From: Isosphaera sp.
GTDB lineage: Bacteria > Planctomycetota > Planctomycetia > Gemmatales > Gemmataceae
Assembly: GCA_013822345.1 (NCBI GenBank)
Contig: PNKH01000004.1
Location: 1 to 64,000 of the forward strand
Direction: 5' to 3'
DNA length: 64,000 nt
Shown here: positions 1 to 8,625 of the stretch, one piece after another
Layout: every line of letters begins with the position of its first letter
Numbering within the stretch: position 1 is the first letter of the stretch
Notes under the pieces: model-generated
Database searches by the model: none
Seen by the model: only the letters and a program-made list of their open reading frames with translations
Told to the model about the DNA's origin: nothing
Program-made: the position numbers and the translations under genes

Positions 1-99
1 CACTGGGTGATTCCCCACGAATCTGTACAAGTTCACGTCGCCGGCCTGGAAGCCGATGGGGTCGTTCGAGATGAACCGGCCGAGGGTCGGGCTGTACAT
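1..99 (-). CDS. RHS repeat-associated core fragment, 3' part outside window
   Basis: The 33 visible codons begin MYSPTLGRFISNDPIGF and continue with AGDVNLYRFVGNHPV. This is the conserved signature of the RHS repeat-associated core, which normally closes the beta-barrel shell of proteins over 1000 residues long, just before a variable C-terminal toxin or effector. Here it starts at an ATG with AAGGAG six bases upstream, directly after the stop of the upstream gene, and no RHS shell is encoded in front of it. It is therefore either an orphan RHS tip or the remnant of a truncated RHS gene. The C-terminal part lies outside the window, so a toxin domain cannot be assessed. The family call is seen in the sequence. 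That the ATG is really used is inference. Confidence 0.6.
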   Translation of the reverse strand, partial: MYSPTLGRFISNDPIGFQAGDVNLYRFVGNHPV

Positions 100-110
100 C
101 GTCAACTCCT

Positions 111-1193
111 TCAGGACGCCGGGAACAGGAAGTCGTAGTCCGCAGTGATCGAAGCCGGCACTGGGCGGATCGGTGGACGGCCTTGCCGCAGCAGATCCCA
201 CCACGTCGCACGGGCCTCGGGGTCATTCAAACTGTAATCGATCACCCGGAGCGCCGCCATCTCTTTTTCCACTTCCCACGGGACCGTCCGCCACCGGCGT
301 CGGTCCGGCCTCAGCAGCACGTCGATCCGGCGGGGGAAGCGCGGCGGGTATAGGCTCTGGAGGTGCCGCTTCCACTCGGCGATCGTGCCGAGGACGCAGC
401 CCGGGTACCCGGCGGATTGCGGCGTCAGTTCCGCCGCGGCGCAGAAGCACTCGGCGGCCTCGCGGTAACGCTTGTGGTCTTGGAGCACGAACCCCCGCTG
501 CCCGACGGAGGTCGCCAACTCCCGCCGCGGCGAGAACGACTGAAGGTAGCCGAACAGTCGCTCCTCGTCGGCGTTGGTGATCGGCAGCGGCCACGCCCGG
601 TAGCGGTCGTCAGGCGGGTCGTCGAACCCCACGCCGGAGCACTCGATGTTGAATCGCTCCCCGGCTGCCGGGTCGTCCCACCGGGCGAACAGGTGCCGCT
701 TCGCACAGACCAGGCGGATCGGGTAGCCGAGCCGCCGGCCGATGCTCGCATAGACCACCGGTAGCGTTGCGCACGTCCCGCCCGGGCCCTGAATGACTCC
801 GTGGACGAACTGCTCGTGGAACTCGAACGGGACTTCCGGACCGGCACCGATCTTCGACGCGTCGAAGCGGACCCCGCAGTGCCGCTGCAGCACGCTCGCC
901 AACGCGAGCACCCGGAAGTACGCCTCCGAGTTCTTGAACTCCGCCGGGTTCGGCCGGAAGAACTCGTCGAGCCCCGCCTCGGTCCACCGCCGTACGAGGT
1001 CCGTCGCTGCGTCGAGCCACCGGAGGCAGCCCTCGACGTCGATCGCTTCCGCACCCGGCAGGCCCGCCGCGCAGGCCAGGTTCATCGCGGCAATGTCGTA
1101 GTGGCCCAACTCCTCGTCGGTGAGCGAGACCAACTCCCGCCACTCCGGGACGAGCCGAGGTCGCGGCGAGTGCGAGTAGAACGTCTCCGTCAC
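111..1193 (-). CDS. transglutaminase-like (SirB1-type) protein with TPR-like tail
   Basis: A 360-residue soluble protein. The middle contains a Cys-His arrangement of the transglutaminase-like fold: GGTC at about 138-141, HLFARWDD beginning at about 167, and FNIEC at about 181-185. The C-terminal part, around QRGFVLQDHKRYREAAECF, resembles a TPR pair as in SirB1-family proteins. The start is uncertain. A GTG at 1193 is chosen because the in-frame alternative at 1283 would leave only 16 bases after the upstream stop and would add a Gly/Arg-rich stretch unlike the family. Substrate and role are unknown. It lies at the downstream end of the MoxR/Bat cluster but may be independent of it. The RHS fragment follows 11 bases after its stop. 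Confidence 0.6.
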   Translation of the reverse strand: MTETFYSHSPRPRLVPEWRELVSLTDEELGHYDIAAMNLACAAGLPGAEAIDVEGCLRWLDAATDLVRRWTEAGLDEFFRPNPAEFKNSEAYFRVLALASVLQRHCGVRFDASKIGAGPEVPFEFHEQFVHGVIQGPGGTCATLPVVYASIGRRLGYPIRLVCAKRHLFARWDDPAAGERFNIECSGVGFDDPPDDRYRAWPLPITNADEERLFGYLQSFSPRRELATSVGQRGFVLQDHKRYREAAECFCAAAELTPQSAGYPGCVLGTIAEWKRHLQSLYPPRFPRRIDVLLRPDRRRWRTVPWEVEKEMAALRVIDYSLNDPEARATWWDLLRQGRPPIRPVPASITADYDFLFPAS

Positions 1194-1299
1194 GACTTGC
1201 CCACCACGATCGTTCGCGCGGCGGTGTCCCGGCCTCAACACGAAAACGGCCGGGGTGAACCCGGCCGCTCGCGCCCTCACCACCTCACCACCCGGAGCG

Positions 1300-2331
1300 T
1301 CACTTCTGGTAGATCGGCAGGTAGTGGGTCGGGACGCTCAGGATCAGGACCGCGATCGACGTCTGGTACGCCGCCCCGTACGCCGCCTCCCGCCGCTGGT
1401 CGTACCACGACCCGTTCGCCAGCTGGTACCCCGGGGCCAGCAGCCGGTCCCGCATCCGCTTGTAGTACTTCTCCCACACCTCCCCGCCGACCTGGTTCAG
1501 GGCGTGGGCCGCGTAGTAGTGGCCGTACCAGTAGTGCCCCTGGTCGTCCCCGGTCCGCTCCAGGTAGTCGACCGCCGGCTTGATGTCCTTCGCCTCGAAG
1601 TCCGCGCACAGGTACAGGACGCACACCCCGGCCGCCGTCCGGGCGTACCCCGGGCCGCTCGAGTACGGCTGGTACTTGTACCCCCCGCTCCGGGCGTCCC
1701 GGCACTTGTTGATGTACTTCAGGGCGTCGGCCATCACCTTGTCCGGCACCTGCAGCCCGGCGTCCTTCGCCCCGCGCAGGGCCATCACCTGCATGATCGT
1801 GACCGAGATGTCCGCCCCGGTCGGGCTCGGGTCGTACCGCCACCCGCCCTCGTTGTTCTGCGTCTTGACAATCAGGTCGATCGCCTTCTTCGTCGCCTTC
1901 TTCACGTCCGCGTCCCCGGTCATCCCGTACACCTGGGTCAGGGCCAGGGCCGCCATCCCGTGGCAGTACATGTTCCCGCCCCGCGAGCCGACCACGTACC
2001 CGTCCTCCCGGGTGCTCGCCAGCAGGTACCGGACCCCGGCCGCCACCACCTTCCCGTGGTCCCCCTGGTTCGGCAGGTGGCCGTTGGCCATGAACGCCAG
2101 CAGGGTGAACCCGGTGATCGCGGTGTTCCCCCACGACCCGTCGGCCGCCTGGTCCTTGGCCAGGAACTTCAGCGCCGCGTCCACCGCCCGCTTCGCTTCC
2201 GGGTCCATCTTCACCTTGTCCTCCGGCACCGTCCCCTTCGGCTCCTCCCGGGCGGCGGGCGGGTCGGCGGGGGTCGCGGGCACGGCGGCGGCGAGCCCGA
2301 GGACGGCGGCGAGCGCGATCAGGCGGACCAT
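1300..2331 (-). CDS. secreted prenyltransferase/squalene-cyclase-repeat protein
   Basis: A 343-residue protein with a signal peptide (about 1-22) and an alpha-alpha toroid of the terpenoid-cyclase/prenyltransferase type. Repeat signatures are QAADGSWG at 61-68 and a TQNNEGGWRY motif near 160. The catalytic DxDD or DCTAE motifs of true cyclases are not evident, so the fold probably serves binding or scaffolding. Proteins of this kind are common in planctomycetes near MoxR/VWA clusters. It is the last clear member of the cluster that begins with the MoxR gene, and GGAG lies 8 bases before the ATG. A 17-bp-arm hairpin separates it from the upstream coiled-coil gene. Confidence 0.75.
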   Translation of the reverse strand: MVRLIALAAVLGLAAAVPATPADPPAAREEPKGTVPEDKVKMDPEAKRAVDAALKFLAKDQAADGSWGNTAITGFTLLAFMANGHLPNQGDHGKVVAAGVRYLLASTREDGYVVGSRGGNMYCHGMAALALTQVYGMTGDADVKKATKKAIDLIVKTQNNEGGWRYDPSPTGADISVTIMQVMALRGAKDAGLQVPDKVMADALKYINKCRDARSGGYKYQPYSSGPGYARTAAGVCVLYLCADFEAKDIKPAVDYLERTGDDQGHYWYGHYYAAHALNQVGGEVWEKYYKRMRDRLLAPGYQLANGSWYDQRREAAYGAAYQTSIAVLILSVPTHYLPIYQK

Positions 2332-2373
2332 GTCGGGGTCTCCGTGGGGTTCGGGCGGCGGCCGTCAGCGGGG

Positions 2374-2410
2374 CGGGCCGGCGGGCCGACTCGGTCGGCC
2401 CGCCGGCCCG
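2374..2410. repeat. GC-rich perfect hairpin, 17-bp arms, 3-nt loop
   Basis: Arms at 2374-2390 and 2394-2410 pair perfectly, with the arm reading CGGGCCGGCGGGCCGAC. It lies 21 bases after the stop of the coiled-coil gene on the minus strand. No U-tract follows, so a canonical intrinsic terminator is not supported. Confidence 0.7.
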
Positions 2411-2430
2411 GGGGTGTTAGCGCTCGGACA

Positions 2431-5400
2431 TCACTTCCCGCCGGCGCCCGGGGCCGCCGGCTTGGCGTTCTTGATGTTCACGTTGTACTGCTTGATCAGC
2501 TCGCGGAACTCGGCCGGGAACTGGGCGTCGGGACCCTGGTTCACACTCTCCCGGTCCTTCTTCCGGAGGTTGAAGAACGTCCCGTCCCCGGTGGCGACGA
2601 CCCCGGTCGACCCCTTGGTGTTGAGCTTCTCGCCGCCCTGCATGTCGCCCTCACCCATCCCCATGTTCATCCCCTGCTGGGCGTTGCTGCCCATCCCCAT
2701 GCCCATGCCCATGCCCATGCCCATGCCTTGACCCATGCCCATGCCCATCCCCATGCCCATGCCTTGACCCATGCCCATCCCCATCCCCATGCCCATCCCC
2801 ATGCCCATGCCTTGACCCATGCCCATCCCCATCCCCATGCCGGGCATCATCCCCATGCCCATCATGCCCGCCTGCTGGGCGGCCTGGAGGGTGTCGAGGG
2901 CCTGCTGGAGGGACTGGGCGGCCTGCTGCTGATTCATCCCGGCCTGGCCGGGTTGACCCTGCTGCAGTTGCTGCTGGGCCTGCTGCAACTGGTTCTGGGC
3001 CTGCTGCAACTGCGGCTGCACGGCCATCGGGGCGTTCGCCTGGGCCTGCTGCAGGGCGGCCTGGGCGGCGTTGTTCGCCTGCTGCGACTGCTGCAGCGCC
3101 TTCGTCTGGTCGAGCAACTGCTGCTGCTGCTGGGCGAGCTGCCCGGGGTTCTGACCCATCATCCCCATCATGCCCATCGGCATCCCGTCCTTCGCCATCG
3201 GCATGCCCCCCATGGGCATCCCACCGTCCTTCGGCATCGGCATCCCGCCCATCGGCATCCCGCCGTCCTTGGGCATGGGCATGCCACCCATCGGCATCCC
3301 ATCCTTCGGCATCGGCATCCCGCCCATGGGCATGCCGTCCTTGGGCATGGGCATGCCACCCATCGGCATCATCCCCATCGGCATCCCGTCCTTGGGCATC
3401 GGCATCCCGTCCTTGGGCATCATCCCCATGGGCATGCCGCCCATCGGCATCATGGCGGCCTGCTTCAGCTGGTCCAGCGCCTTCTGCTGGTTCTCGATCG
3501 CGGCCGGCAGGTCGTTCTTCTTCAGCGCCTCGGCGGCCTTCTCGGCGGCCTTCGCCGCCTCCGGCAGCTTCTGGTCGGCGGCCTGCTTGGCGATCTCCTT
3601 CTGCAGGTCGGCGATGTTCGGCATCCCCTTGTTGTCCATCGGCATCATGCCCATCGGCATCATCGCACCCATCGGCATCATCCCGGCCATCATCATGCCG
3701 TCCATCGGCATCATGTTGGCCATGTTCGCCGCCTCCATCGCCTTCTGGGCGGCCATGTTCGCCTGGTCCAGCGCCTTCTGCACCTGCTGGGCGGCGTTCA
3801 TCGGGTCGACCTTGTTCGGCTGCAGGGCGGCCTGGTCCTTCGCCTCCTGGCCCTTCTTCTGGTCGAGCTGGGCCTGCACGTCCTTCGCCGCCTGGTCGAG
3901 CTTGTCGGCCGCGTCCTTCGCCTTCTCCCCGCCGGCCATCGGCATGTTCATCGCGAGGTCGTTCTTCGCCCCCTCCTGCTTCATCCCGGCCATGTCCACC
4001 TTCTCGGCCGCGTTCTTCAGGGCGTCGGCCGCCATCGGGTCGGACATCTTGGCCTGGTCGGCGAGGTCCTTCAGCTGCTGGGCGGCGTCCTTGGTCGGCG
4101 GGGTCAGCTCGTCCTGCTTCTTGGCGATCTCCCCGGTGTCCGGCTTCTTCGGGTCGGCGGCCGCCTTGTTCGCCTCCTTGGCCACGTCCTTCTCGTTCTT
4201 GGCCAGCTCGTCCAGCTTGTTCTTCAGGTCCTCGAGCCGGGCGATGTCGGCCCGCCGCTGCTCGATCTCCTTCGCCTGCTTCTCCAGCGCCGCCTTCGCC
4301 TCCTGCAGGTCCTTCAGCGCCTGCTGCTGGTCCGGCTTCGCCCCGGCCGGGTTCTTCTCGTCCAGCTTGTCGGACGCCTGCTTGGTGTCCTGGGCGGCCC
4401 GGTCCAGGGCGGCCTTGGCGTCCGGGTTCGGCGGCAGCGGCAGGTTCTTCACCGCCTCCGCCTCCTTCGCCACGTCCTTCTGGGCGACCTTGGCGGCCGG
4501 CAGCTTGGCCGGGTTGGCCTCGGCCTTGTCGGTCTTGGCCATCGCGTCGGCCTGGTCCTTGATGAGCTGGTCGACCCGCTCGGCGGCCTGCTTGACGGCG
4601 GCCAGCGGGTCCTGCTTGGCCAACTCGGCGGCGGCGATCTGACGGTCCAGCTCGGCCTTGGCCGCCTTCAGGTCGTCCAGGGCCTTGGCCTGCGGCTCCT
4701 TGGCCGCGTCGATGTTCCCCTTCCGCAGGTCGTCCTCGGCCTTCCACTGGTTCTTCTCGGAGGTCTGGCCGAGCATCTGGGCGACGTCCGGGGCGACCTC
4801 CAGGGTGGCCCGCTGGGCGTCCCGGGTGGCGAACTCGGCCTTGGTCTGCTGGTTGGCCAGCTCGTTCCCCTTGACCACCTTCGGGTCGAACCCGCTCTTG
4901 GTCGCCTTGTTCGCCTCCTCCTTGGTGATCGGCTCGGCGGCGTCGTTGTTGACCTTCTGTTGGAAGTCGATCGCCTTGTTCACCTTGTCGGCGGCGGCCC
5001 GCAGGGCCTCGACCCGGCCGACCGGCGGGTTGCGCAGGGCCGCGGCCAGGTCCATCAGCTCCTTGGCGTGCCGCCGCTGCCGCTCGCCGGCGTCCCCGAA
5101 CGCCCCGTCCCGCAGGGTCCGGGCGGTCAGGTCGATCTCGGCCACCAGCCGGGCCCCGCGGACCAGCACGTCGGCGGCGGCCAGCCGGTCCTTCTGCTCC
5201 GGGGTCAGGCTCTTGGACACCACCGGGTCGGTGACCAGCACCTCGATCTGCTTGAAGACGGCGGCCACCTCGCCCCTCAGGTCGGTCTCCTGGAGCGACA
5301 GGTCCTCGCGGTCGTCGATCACCTGGCGGCCCGGCCGGCGGGGCAGGCGGGCGTTGGTCAGGGTCTCGGCGTTGATGACCAGCTGGGCGTCGGCGGCCCG

Positions 5401-5835
5401 GTCCAGGCGGACGGCGGCCTCGTCCAGGTTCTTCACCACGTCCAGCTTGAACAGCATCCCGCGGAGTTGGTCGATCACCTGCCGCTGCTTGGCGAACGCC
5501 TCCCGCTGGGCGGCCGTCGCCTTCTCCGGGTTCGGGGCGGCGATCGCGTCCTCCAGGTGCTTGAGCACCTCCCGGAGTTGCTCGTCGGACAGCCCGCGGA
5601 GGCCGCCCGCCACGTCCTCGAGCATCTTCCGCTCGGCCGTCGGGGAGAGCCGCTGGTACGCCATCGCGTCCAGGGTCGACCCGGCCCGGCGGGCGGCCTC
5701 GTCCACCCGCTGCTTGATCTTCCGCTGCTCGTCCCGCTGCTTGGCCGGGTCGACGTCCTTGGACGTGGCCAGGGTGGCGGCGGCCCCGACCAGCAGGGCG
5801 ACGGTCAGGAACCGGGTGCGACTTCCGGCGGGCAT
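2431..5835 (-). CDS. secreted coiled-coil protein with Met-rich repeats
   Basis: A 1134-residue protein. A signal peptide (about 1-25) is followed by roughly 670 residues of charged Ala/Lys/Asp/Gln-rich sequence with strong coiled-coil character. Met-rich low-complexity tracts then occur at about 706-736, 793-889 (units such as GMPMPKDGMPMG) and 989-1066 (GMGMGMG and GQGMGMG units), separated by a Gln/Ala-rich coiled coil at about 890-985. The C-terminus is a compact segment ending in a QFPAEFRELIKQYN motif that I associate with planctomycete secreted proteins. The start is well supported by AAGGAGG 7 bases upstream. No catalytic domain is recognised. Dense methionines could bind copper(I) or another soft metal, or form a flexible surface; both are inference. 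It sits between a large membrane protein and the cyclase-fold protein. Confidence 0.75.
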   Translation of the reverse strand: MPAGSRTRFLTVALLVGAAATLATSKDVDPAKQRDEQRKIKQRVDEAARRAGSTLDAMAYQRLSPTAERKMLEDVAGGLRGLSDEQLREVLKHLEDAIAAPNPEKATAAQREAFAKQRQVIDQLRGMLFKLDVVKNLDEAAVRLDRAADAQLVINAETLTNARLPRRPGRQVIDDREDLSLQETDLRGEVAAVFKQIEVLVTDPVVSKSLTPEQKDRLAAADVLVRGARLVAEIDLTARTLRDGAFGDAGERQRRHAKELMDLAAALRNPPVGRVEALRAAADKVNKAIDFQQKVNNDAAEPITKEEANKATKSGFDPKVVKGNELANQQTKAEFATRDAQRATLEVAPDVAQMLGQTSEKNQWKAEDDLRKGNIDAAKEPQAKALDDLKAAKAELDRQIAAAELAKQDPLAAVKQAAERVDQLIKDQADAMAKTDKAEANPAKLPAAKVAQKDVAKEAEAVKNLPLPPNPDAKAALDRAAQDTKQASDKLDEKNPAGAKPDQQQALKDLQEAKAALEKQAKEIEQRRADIARLEDLKNKLDELAKNEKDVAKEANKAAADPKKPDTGEIAKKQDELTPPTKDAAQQLKDLADQAKMSDPMAADALKNAAEKVDMAGMKQEGAKNDLAMNMPMAGGEKAKDAADKLDQAAKDVQAQLDQKKGQEAKDQAALQPNKVDPMNAAQQVQKALDQANMAAQKAMEAANMANMMPMDGMMMAGMMPMGAMMPMGMMPMDNKGMPNIADLQKEIAKQAADQKLPEAAKAAEKAAEALKKNDLPAAIENQQKALDQLKQAAMMPMGGMPMGMMPKDGMPMPKDGMPMGMMPMGGMPMPKDGMPMGGMPMPKDGMPMGGMPMPKDGGMPMGGMPMPKDGGMPMGGMPMAKDGMPMGMMGMMGQNPGQLAQQQQQLLDQTKALQQSQQANNAAQAALQQAQANAPMAVQPQLQQAQNQLQQAQQQLQQGQPGQAGMNQQQAAQSLQQALDTLQAAQQAGMMGMGMMPGMGMGMGMGQGMGMGMGMGMGMGMGQGMGMGMGMGMGQGMGMGMGMGMGMGSNAQQGMNMGMGEGDMQGGEKLNTKGSTGVVATGDGTFFNLRKKDRESVNQGPDAQFPAEFRELIKQYNVNIKNAKPAAPGAGGK
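2691..2870. repeat. in-frame hexamer tandem repeat encoding Gly-Met
   Basis: Short units of CATGCC and CATCCC, interrupted by TTGACC, are repeated across this stretch. On the minus strand they encode GMGMGM with occasional GQ. The array lies wholly inside the coiled-coil/Met-rich gene and keeps its frame. Such arrays can change copy number by slippage without breaking the frame. Confidence 0.85.
3170..3450. repeat. in-frame tandem repeat encoding Met-Pro-Lys-Asp-Gly units
   Basis: About ten degenerate units of 24-36 bp encode variations of GMPMPKDG and GMPMGG in the same gene. Units differ mainly by synonymous changes (GGCATC versus GGCATG and GGGCAT on the plus strand), so the array is older than the hexamer array downstream. 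Confidence 0.8.
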
Positions 5836-5970
5836 CGGCGGGCCTCCTTCGGAGGGCAGGGCGGGGGGTCGGGGGGGCGACCCCGGCAGGGTTCATCCAC
5901 TATCGGACCGTTTCCGGCCGATTGCAACACGAAACATCGGCAGCGTTACGTTACATCTCCCGTGCCGGGG

Positions 5971-6043
5971 CGGGCGAACCGCGACCGTCCGGGAGCGGGT
6001 GACGCCCACGGACACCCGCTCCCGGACGGTCGCGGTTCGCCCG
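5971..6043. repeat. PAL-A palindrome copy 1, perfect 31-bp arms
   Basis: Arms 5971-6001 and 6013-6043 are perfect reverse complements with an 11-nt loop. The left arm contains CGAACCGCGACCGTCCGGGA. It begins 15 bases after the stop of the 746-residue membrane protein (minus strand). Compared with the copy at 41127-41200, a C-G pair is replaced by A-T on both arms. Confidence 0.9.
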
Positions 6044-6057
6044 GCCGGCGCCGGCCG

Positions 6058-8298
6058 TCAGTTCTTCGGGCGGAACACGTCGGCCTGGTCGTCGGCGATC
6101 TGGCGGAGCTTGTCCTGGAGCTTCTGCTTGGCCTCGTCCCGGGCCTTCAGGGCCGCGTACGCGTCCGCCTCGGTCACCACGATCTTCCGCACCGCCGTCT
6201 TGGTGTACCCGGCCGGGCGGTCCGGGTCCGGCTTCCCGTCCGGGCCCGGCAGCTTGTCGAACACCTCGACGTACACCTCGACCGTGTCCCCGATCTCGAT
6301 CGGCCGGTTGACCAGCACGGTCCGGTCCCCGACCCGCTCGGGCACCTTCTTCAACAGCCCGGACACCTCGAAGTTCCGCCGCCCGCCGGCCCCCAACTCC
6401 CCCGGCTCGTCCCGCGGGTTCCGCGACGGGAGCGGGTAGAACTCGACGTTCACCTTGTTCCGGTCGGGCCGCGGGACGCCCCGGAACGAGTCGAGGAACA
6501 GGCCCAACTCGGGGACGAACGGGGGCGGGTCCTTCTCCTTCGGGTCGCGGGAGAACCGGGTCAGCGGGAGGCGGTCGAAGATGAGCAACTCCGGGTCCTT
6601 CGCCGGGTGGTCGATGGGCGCCTCCGTCCCGTCCGGCAACTTCTTCTTCGGGTACGCGGCGAAGTCGACGCCCCGGGGGATGACCCGGTACCGGATGTTG
6701 GCGGCCCGCACCCCGACCTCCGACCGGGCGGCGAACACCACCTGGATCAGCCCGTCCGCGGTCAGGGCCATGTCCCACTCGTAGTCCTTCGGGTTCCCCT
6801 GCCCGTCGACCACCGCCGGGTCCGGGTTCCGGGTCGACTCCGGCTTGAACTCGACCGCCGGCGGCCGGTCCTCCCACATCCGGACGTTCCGCCGGATCTC
6901 CACCGGGTTGCGGAACCCCAGGTCGTCCTCCAGCAGCAGCCGGTACCCGACCGTCCGCGGGGTGGCCGGGAAGACGAACGCCGCCCGCTTCCGGTTCGGG
7001 TCGATCTCGCCCGGGTCGATCGGGTCCCGGGCCCGCTCCTCGGTCACCCCCGGCCGCTTCGTCGGCACCCGCTCGATCGGCACCAGTTTGGCCGCCCTCA
7101 CCGGCTTGTTGAACCGGGCGTCGACGATCACCTTCGACCCCGGCAGGGCGTCGACCACCTCGCCGCGGTCCCACCCGCCGGCCCGGCGGACGAACGGCTG
7201 GCCCTTCCGCGGCCCGTCCGGGACCCGGCCGAGGAAGTCCGGCAGGACCTGCTCGGCGGTCAGCGGCGGGTCGCGCGGGTCGTCCGCGCCGAGCTGCGGC
7301 GGGGCCTCGAACCGGACCCGCCCGGGCTCCCTCGTCCGCCCGTCCCCGAGCCGGGCCTGGTACTTGAAGTCGAGCGACGCCGGCGGGAGCTTGACCGAGA
7401 AGAACGCGGTCGGGTTGCCGTCGGCGTCCGGCTCGTTGGTCAGGGTGTAGTACTCCTCCGGCTCGTCCTCGAAGACCGGGTTCCCGTCCTGGTCCGTCGC
7501 CTGGCTGCCGTTCTTCAGGACCGGGCGGCTGGAGATCGGGACGACCCGGAGGGTGCCGGTGGCCGACGGACTGTACTCCCCGGACGCCTCGAACCGGACG
7601 ACCACCTCGGTCCCGGTCGGGTGGACCGGGGCCGTCCGGTCGGCGAGCTGGGTGCGGCGCGGGATCTCGGCCGGGAGCAGCGCCTGCCGCTTCAGCAGAA
7701 CCCCGGCCAGGCCCGGGTTCACGGCGAGGAACAGCCCCCACAGGAGCAGGACCGGGACGAGGACCGCGGCCGCGTACCCGGCCCGGCGGTACTCGACCAG
7801 GGCCATCACGTCGTGGTCGGCGGCGATCTCGCCGGCCTCCCGGGTGACCTCCCGGATCAGCGGCTGGGACATGCCCCGGGTGTCGGCGGTCGGGCGGTTC
7901 AGTTGCAGGGCGGTGACGAGCCGGTGGTCGAACACTGGGAATGCCTGCTCGGCCCGGGACGCGAAGTCGTCGACCGGCGGGGTCCGCCGCCACGGCCGGA
8001 CGAGGAGGAGGTACGCGAGGAACCCGGCCAGGGCGAGCTGGCCGAACGTCATGAGCACCCGGAGCCCGAACGGCGTCTCGCCGACCGACAGCGGGTCGGA
8101 CGGGGCGAACACCCGGGTCCGCCGCATCTGCCGCCGCCACCACTCGGACCCGGAGTACCGGTCGAACACCCAGTCGACGAGGCAGGCGAAGGCGAGGACG
8201 GTGCCGGCGACCGCGACCAGGCGGGCGGCGCCCCACAGGAGGAGGACGACCCGCTCCCGCGAGCGCCACCGGTCGAGCTGGCGGAGGACCGATTTCAT
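6058..8298 (-). CDS. large membrane protein of MoxR/VWA cluster (DUF4175-like)
   Basis: A 746-residue protein with three membrane helices near the N-terminus (about 17-44, 80-100 and 173-196). A long extracytoplasmic region of beta-rich, Pro/Arg/Asp-rich sequence follows, and the protein ends in a short helix. The arrangement resembles the DUF4175-type proteins found beside VWA proteins in MoxR clusters, but the assignment rests on layout rather than a diagnostic motif. AGGA lies 7 bases before the ATG. It follows the second VWA gene after a 327-base gap holding a complex palindrome. It probably works in the envelope with the VWA proteins. Confidence 0.65.
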   Translation of the reverse strand: MKSVLRQLDRWRSRERVVLLLWGAARLVAVAGTVLAFACLVDWVFDRYSGSEWWRRQMRRTRVFAPSDPLSVGETPFGLRVLMTFGQLALAGFLAYLLLVRPWRRTPPVDDFASRAEQAFPVFDHRLVTALQLNRPTADTRGMSQPLIREVTREAGEIAADHDVMALVEYRRAGYAAAVLVPVLLLWGLFLAVNPGLAGVLLKRQALLPAEIPRRTQLADRTAPVHPTGTEVVVRFEASGEYSPSATGTLRVVPISSRPVLKNGSQATDQDGNPVFEDEPEEYYTLTNEPDADGNPTAFFSVKLPPASLDFKYQARLGDGRTREPGRVRFEAPPQLGADDPRDPPLTAEQVLPDFLGRVPDGPRKGQPFVRRAGGWDRGEVVDALPGSKVIVDARFNKPVRAAKLVPIERVPTKRPGVTEERARDPIDPGEIDPNRKRAAFVFPATPRTVGYRLLLEDDLGFRNPVEIRRNVRMWEDRPPAVEFKPESTRNPDPAVVDGQGNPKDYEWDMALTADGLIQVVFAARSEVGVRAANIRYRVIPRGVDFAAYPKKKLPDGTEAPIDHPAKDPELLIFDRLPLTRFSRDPKEKDPPPFVPELGLFLDSFRGVPRPDRNKVNVEFYPLPSRNPRDEPGELGAGGRRNFEVSGLLKKVPERVGDRTVLVNRPIEIGDTVEVYVEVFDKLPGPDGKPDPDRPAGYTKTAVRKIVVTEADAYAALKARDEAKQKLQDKLRQIADDQADVFRPKN

Positions 8299-8400
8299 CT
8301 TGAGTTCCTGCGCTCGTTGGCGCCTCGCCGGGGGTCGATCGAGTCCGCGTCCGCAACCGCCGCGGCCGGGCCGGGGGTCGCCGCCGGCCGCCTCCTCAGG

Positions 8401-8590
8401 TGGCGCCCCTCACCCGGCCCCGACCGGGTCGGGGCCGACCTCTCCCCGGCGGGGAGAGGTGGGGGCCGCCGTGCCCCTCGACAGCTCCCCGGGTCGGCGA
8501 CGTTTCGAGGGGCCGCACCACCCCCACCTCTCCCCGCCGGGGAGAGGTCGCCGGCCGGCGCTCCGCCGGGCGGCGGGTGAGGGGCCGCCA
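8401..8590. repeat. PAL-H composite palindrome filling a 327-base gap
   Basis: The gap 8299-8625 between the second VWA gene and the membrane-protein gene holds this element and nothing else I recognise. Outer arms 8401-8415 and 8576-8590 pair with one bulge. Inside are a GGCCCCGACC/GTCGGGGCC hairpin and two copies of a CCTCTCCCC...GGGGAGAGG hairpin (near 8439-8459 and 8527-8548). A central CCCCTCGA/TCGAGGGG pair also occurs. It begins about 36 bases after the VWA stop. Confidence 0.75.
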
Positions 8591-8625
8591 CGCACCGAGA
8601 CGGCCCGCGGCCGACCCCGACCCGG

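Noticed and set aside
2691-3450. CRISPR-like array of short repeats
   Set aside because: The units are directly adjacent, have no unique spacers and stay in frame as Gly-Met and Met-Pro-Lys-Asp-Gly codons of one gene, so this is coding low complexity.
1255-8580. Open frame of 2441 codons on the plus strand
   Set aside because: It is antisense to several clear genes. It arises from GC-rich codon bias and encodes His/Leu/Arg-rich low-complexity sequence with no domain. The minus-strand genes have signal peptides, membrane helices and ribosome sites.
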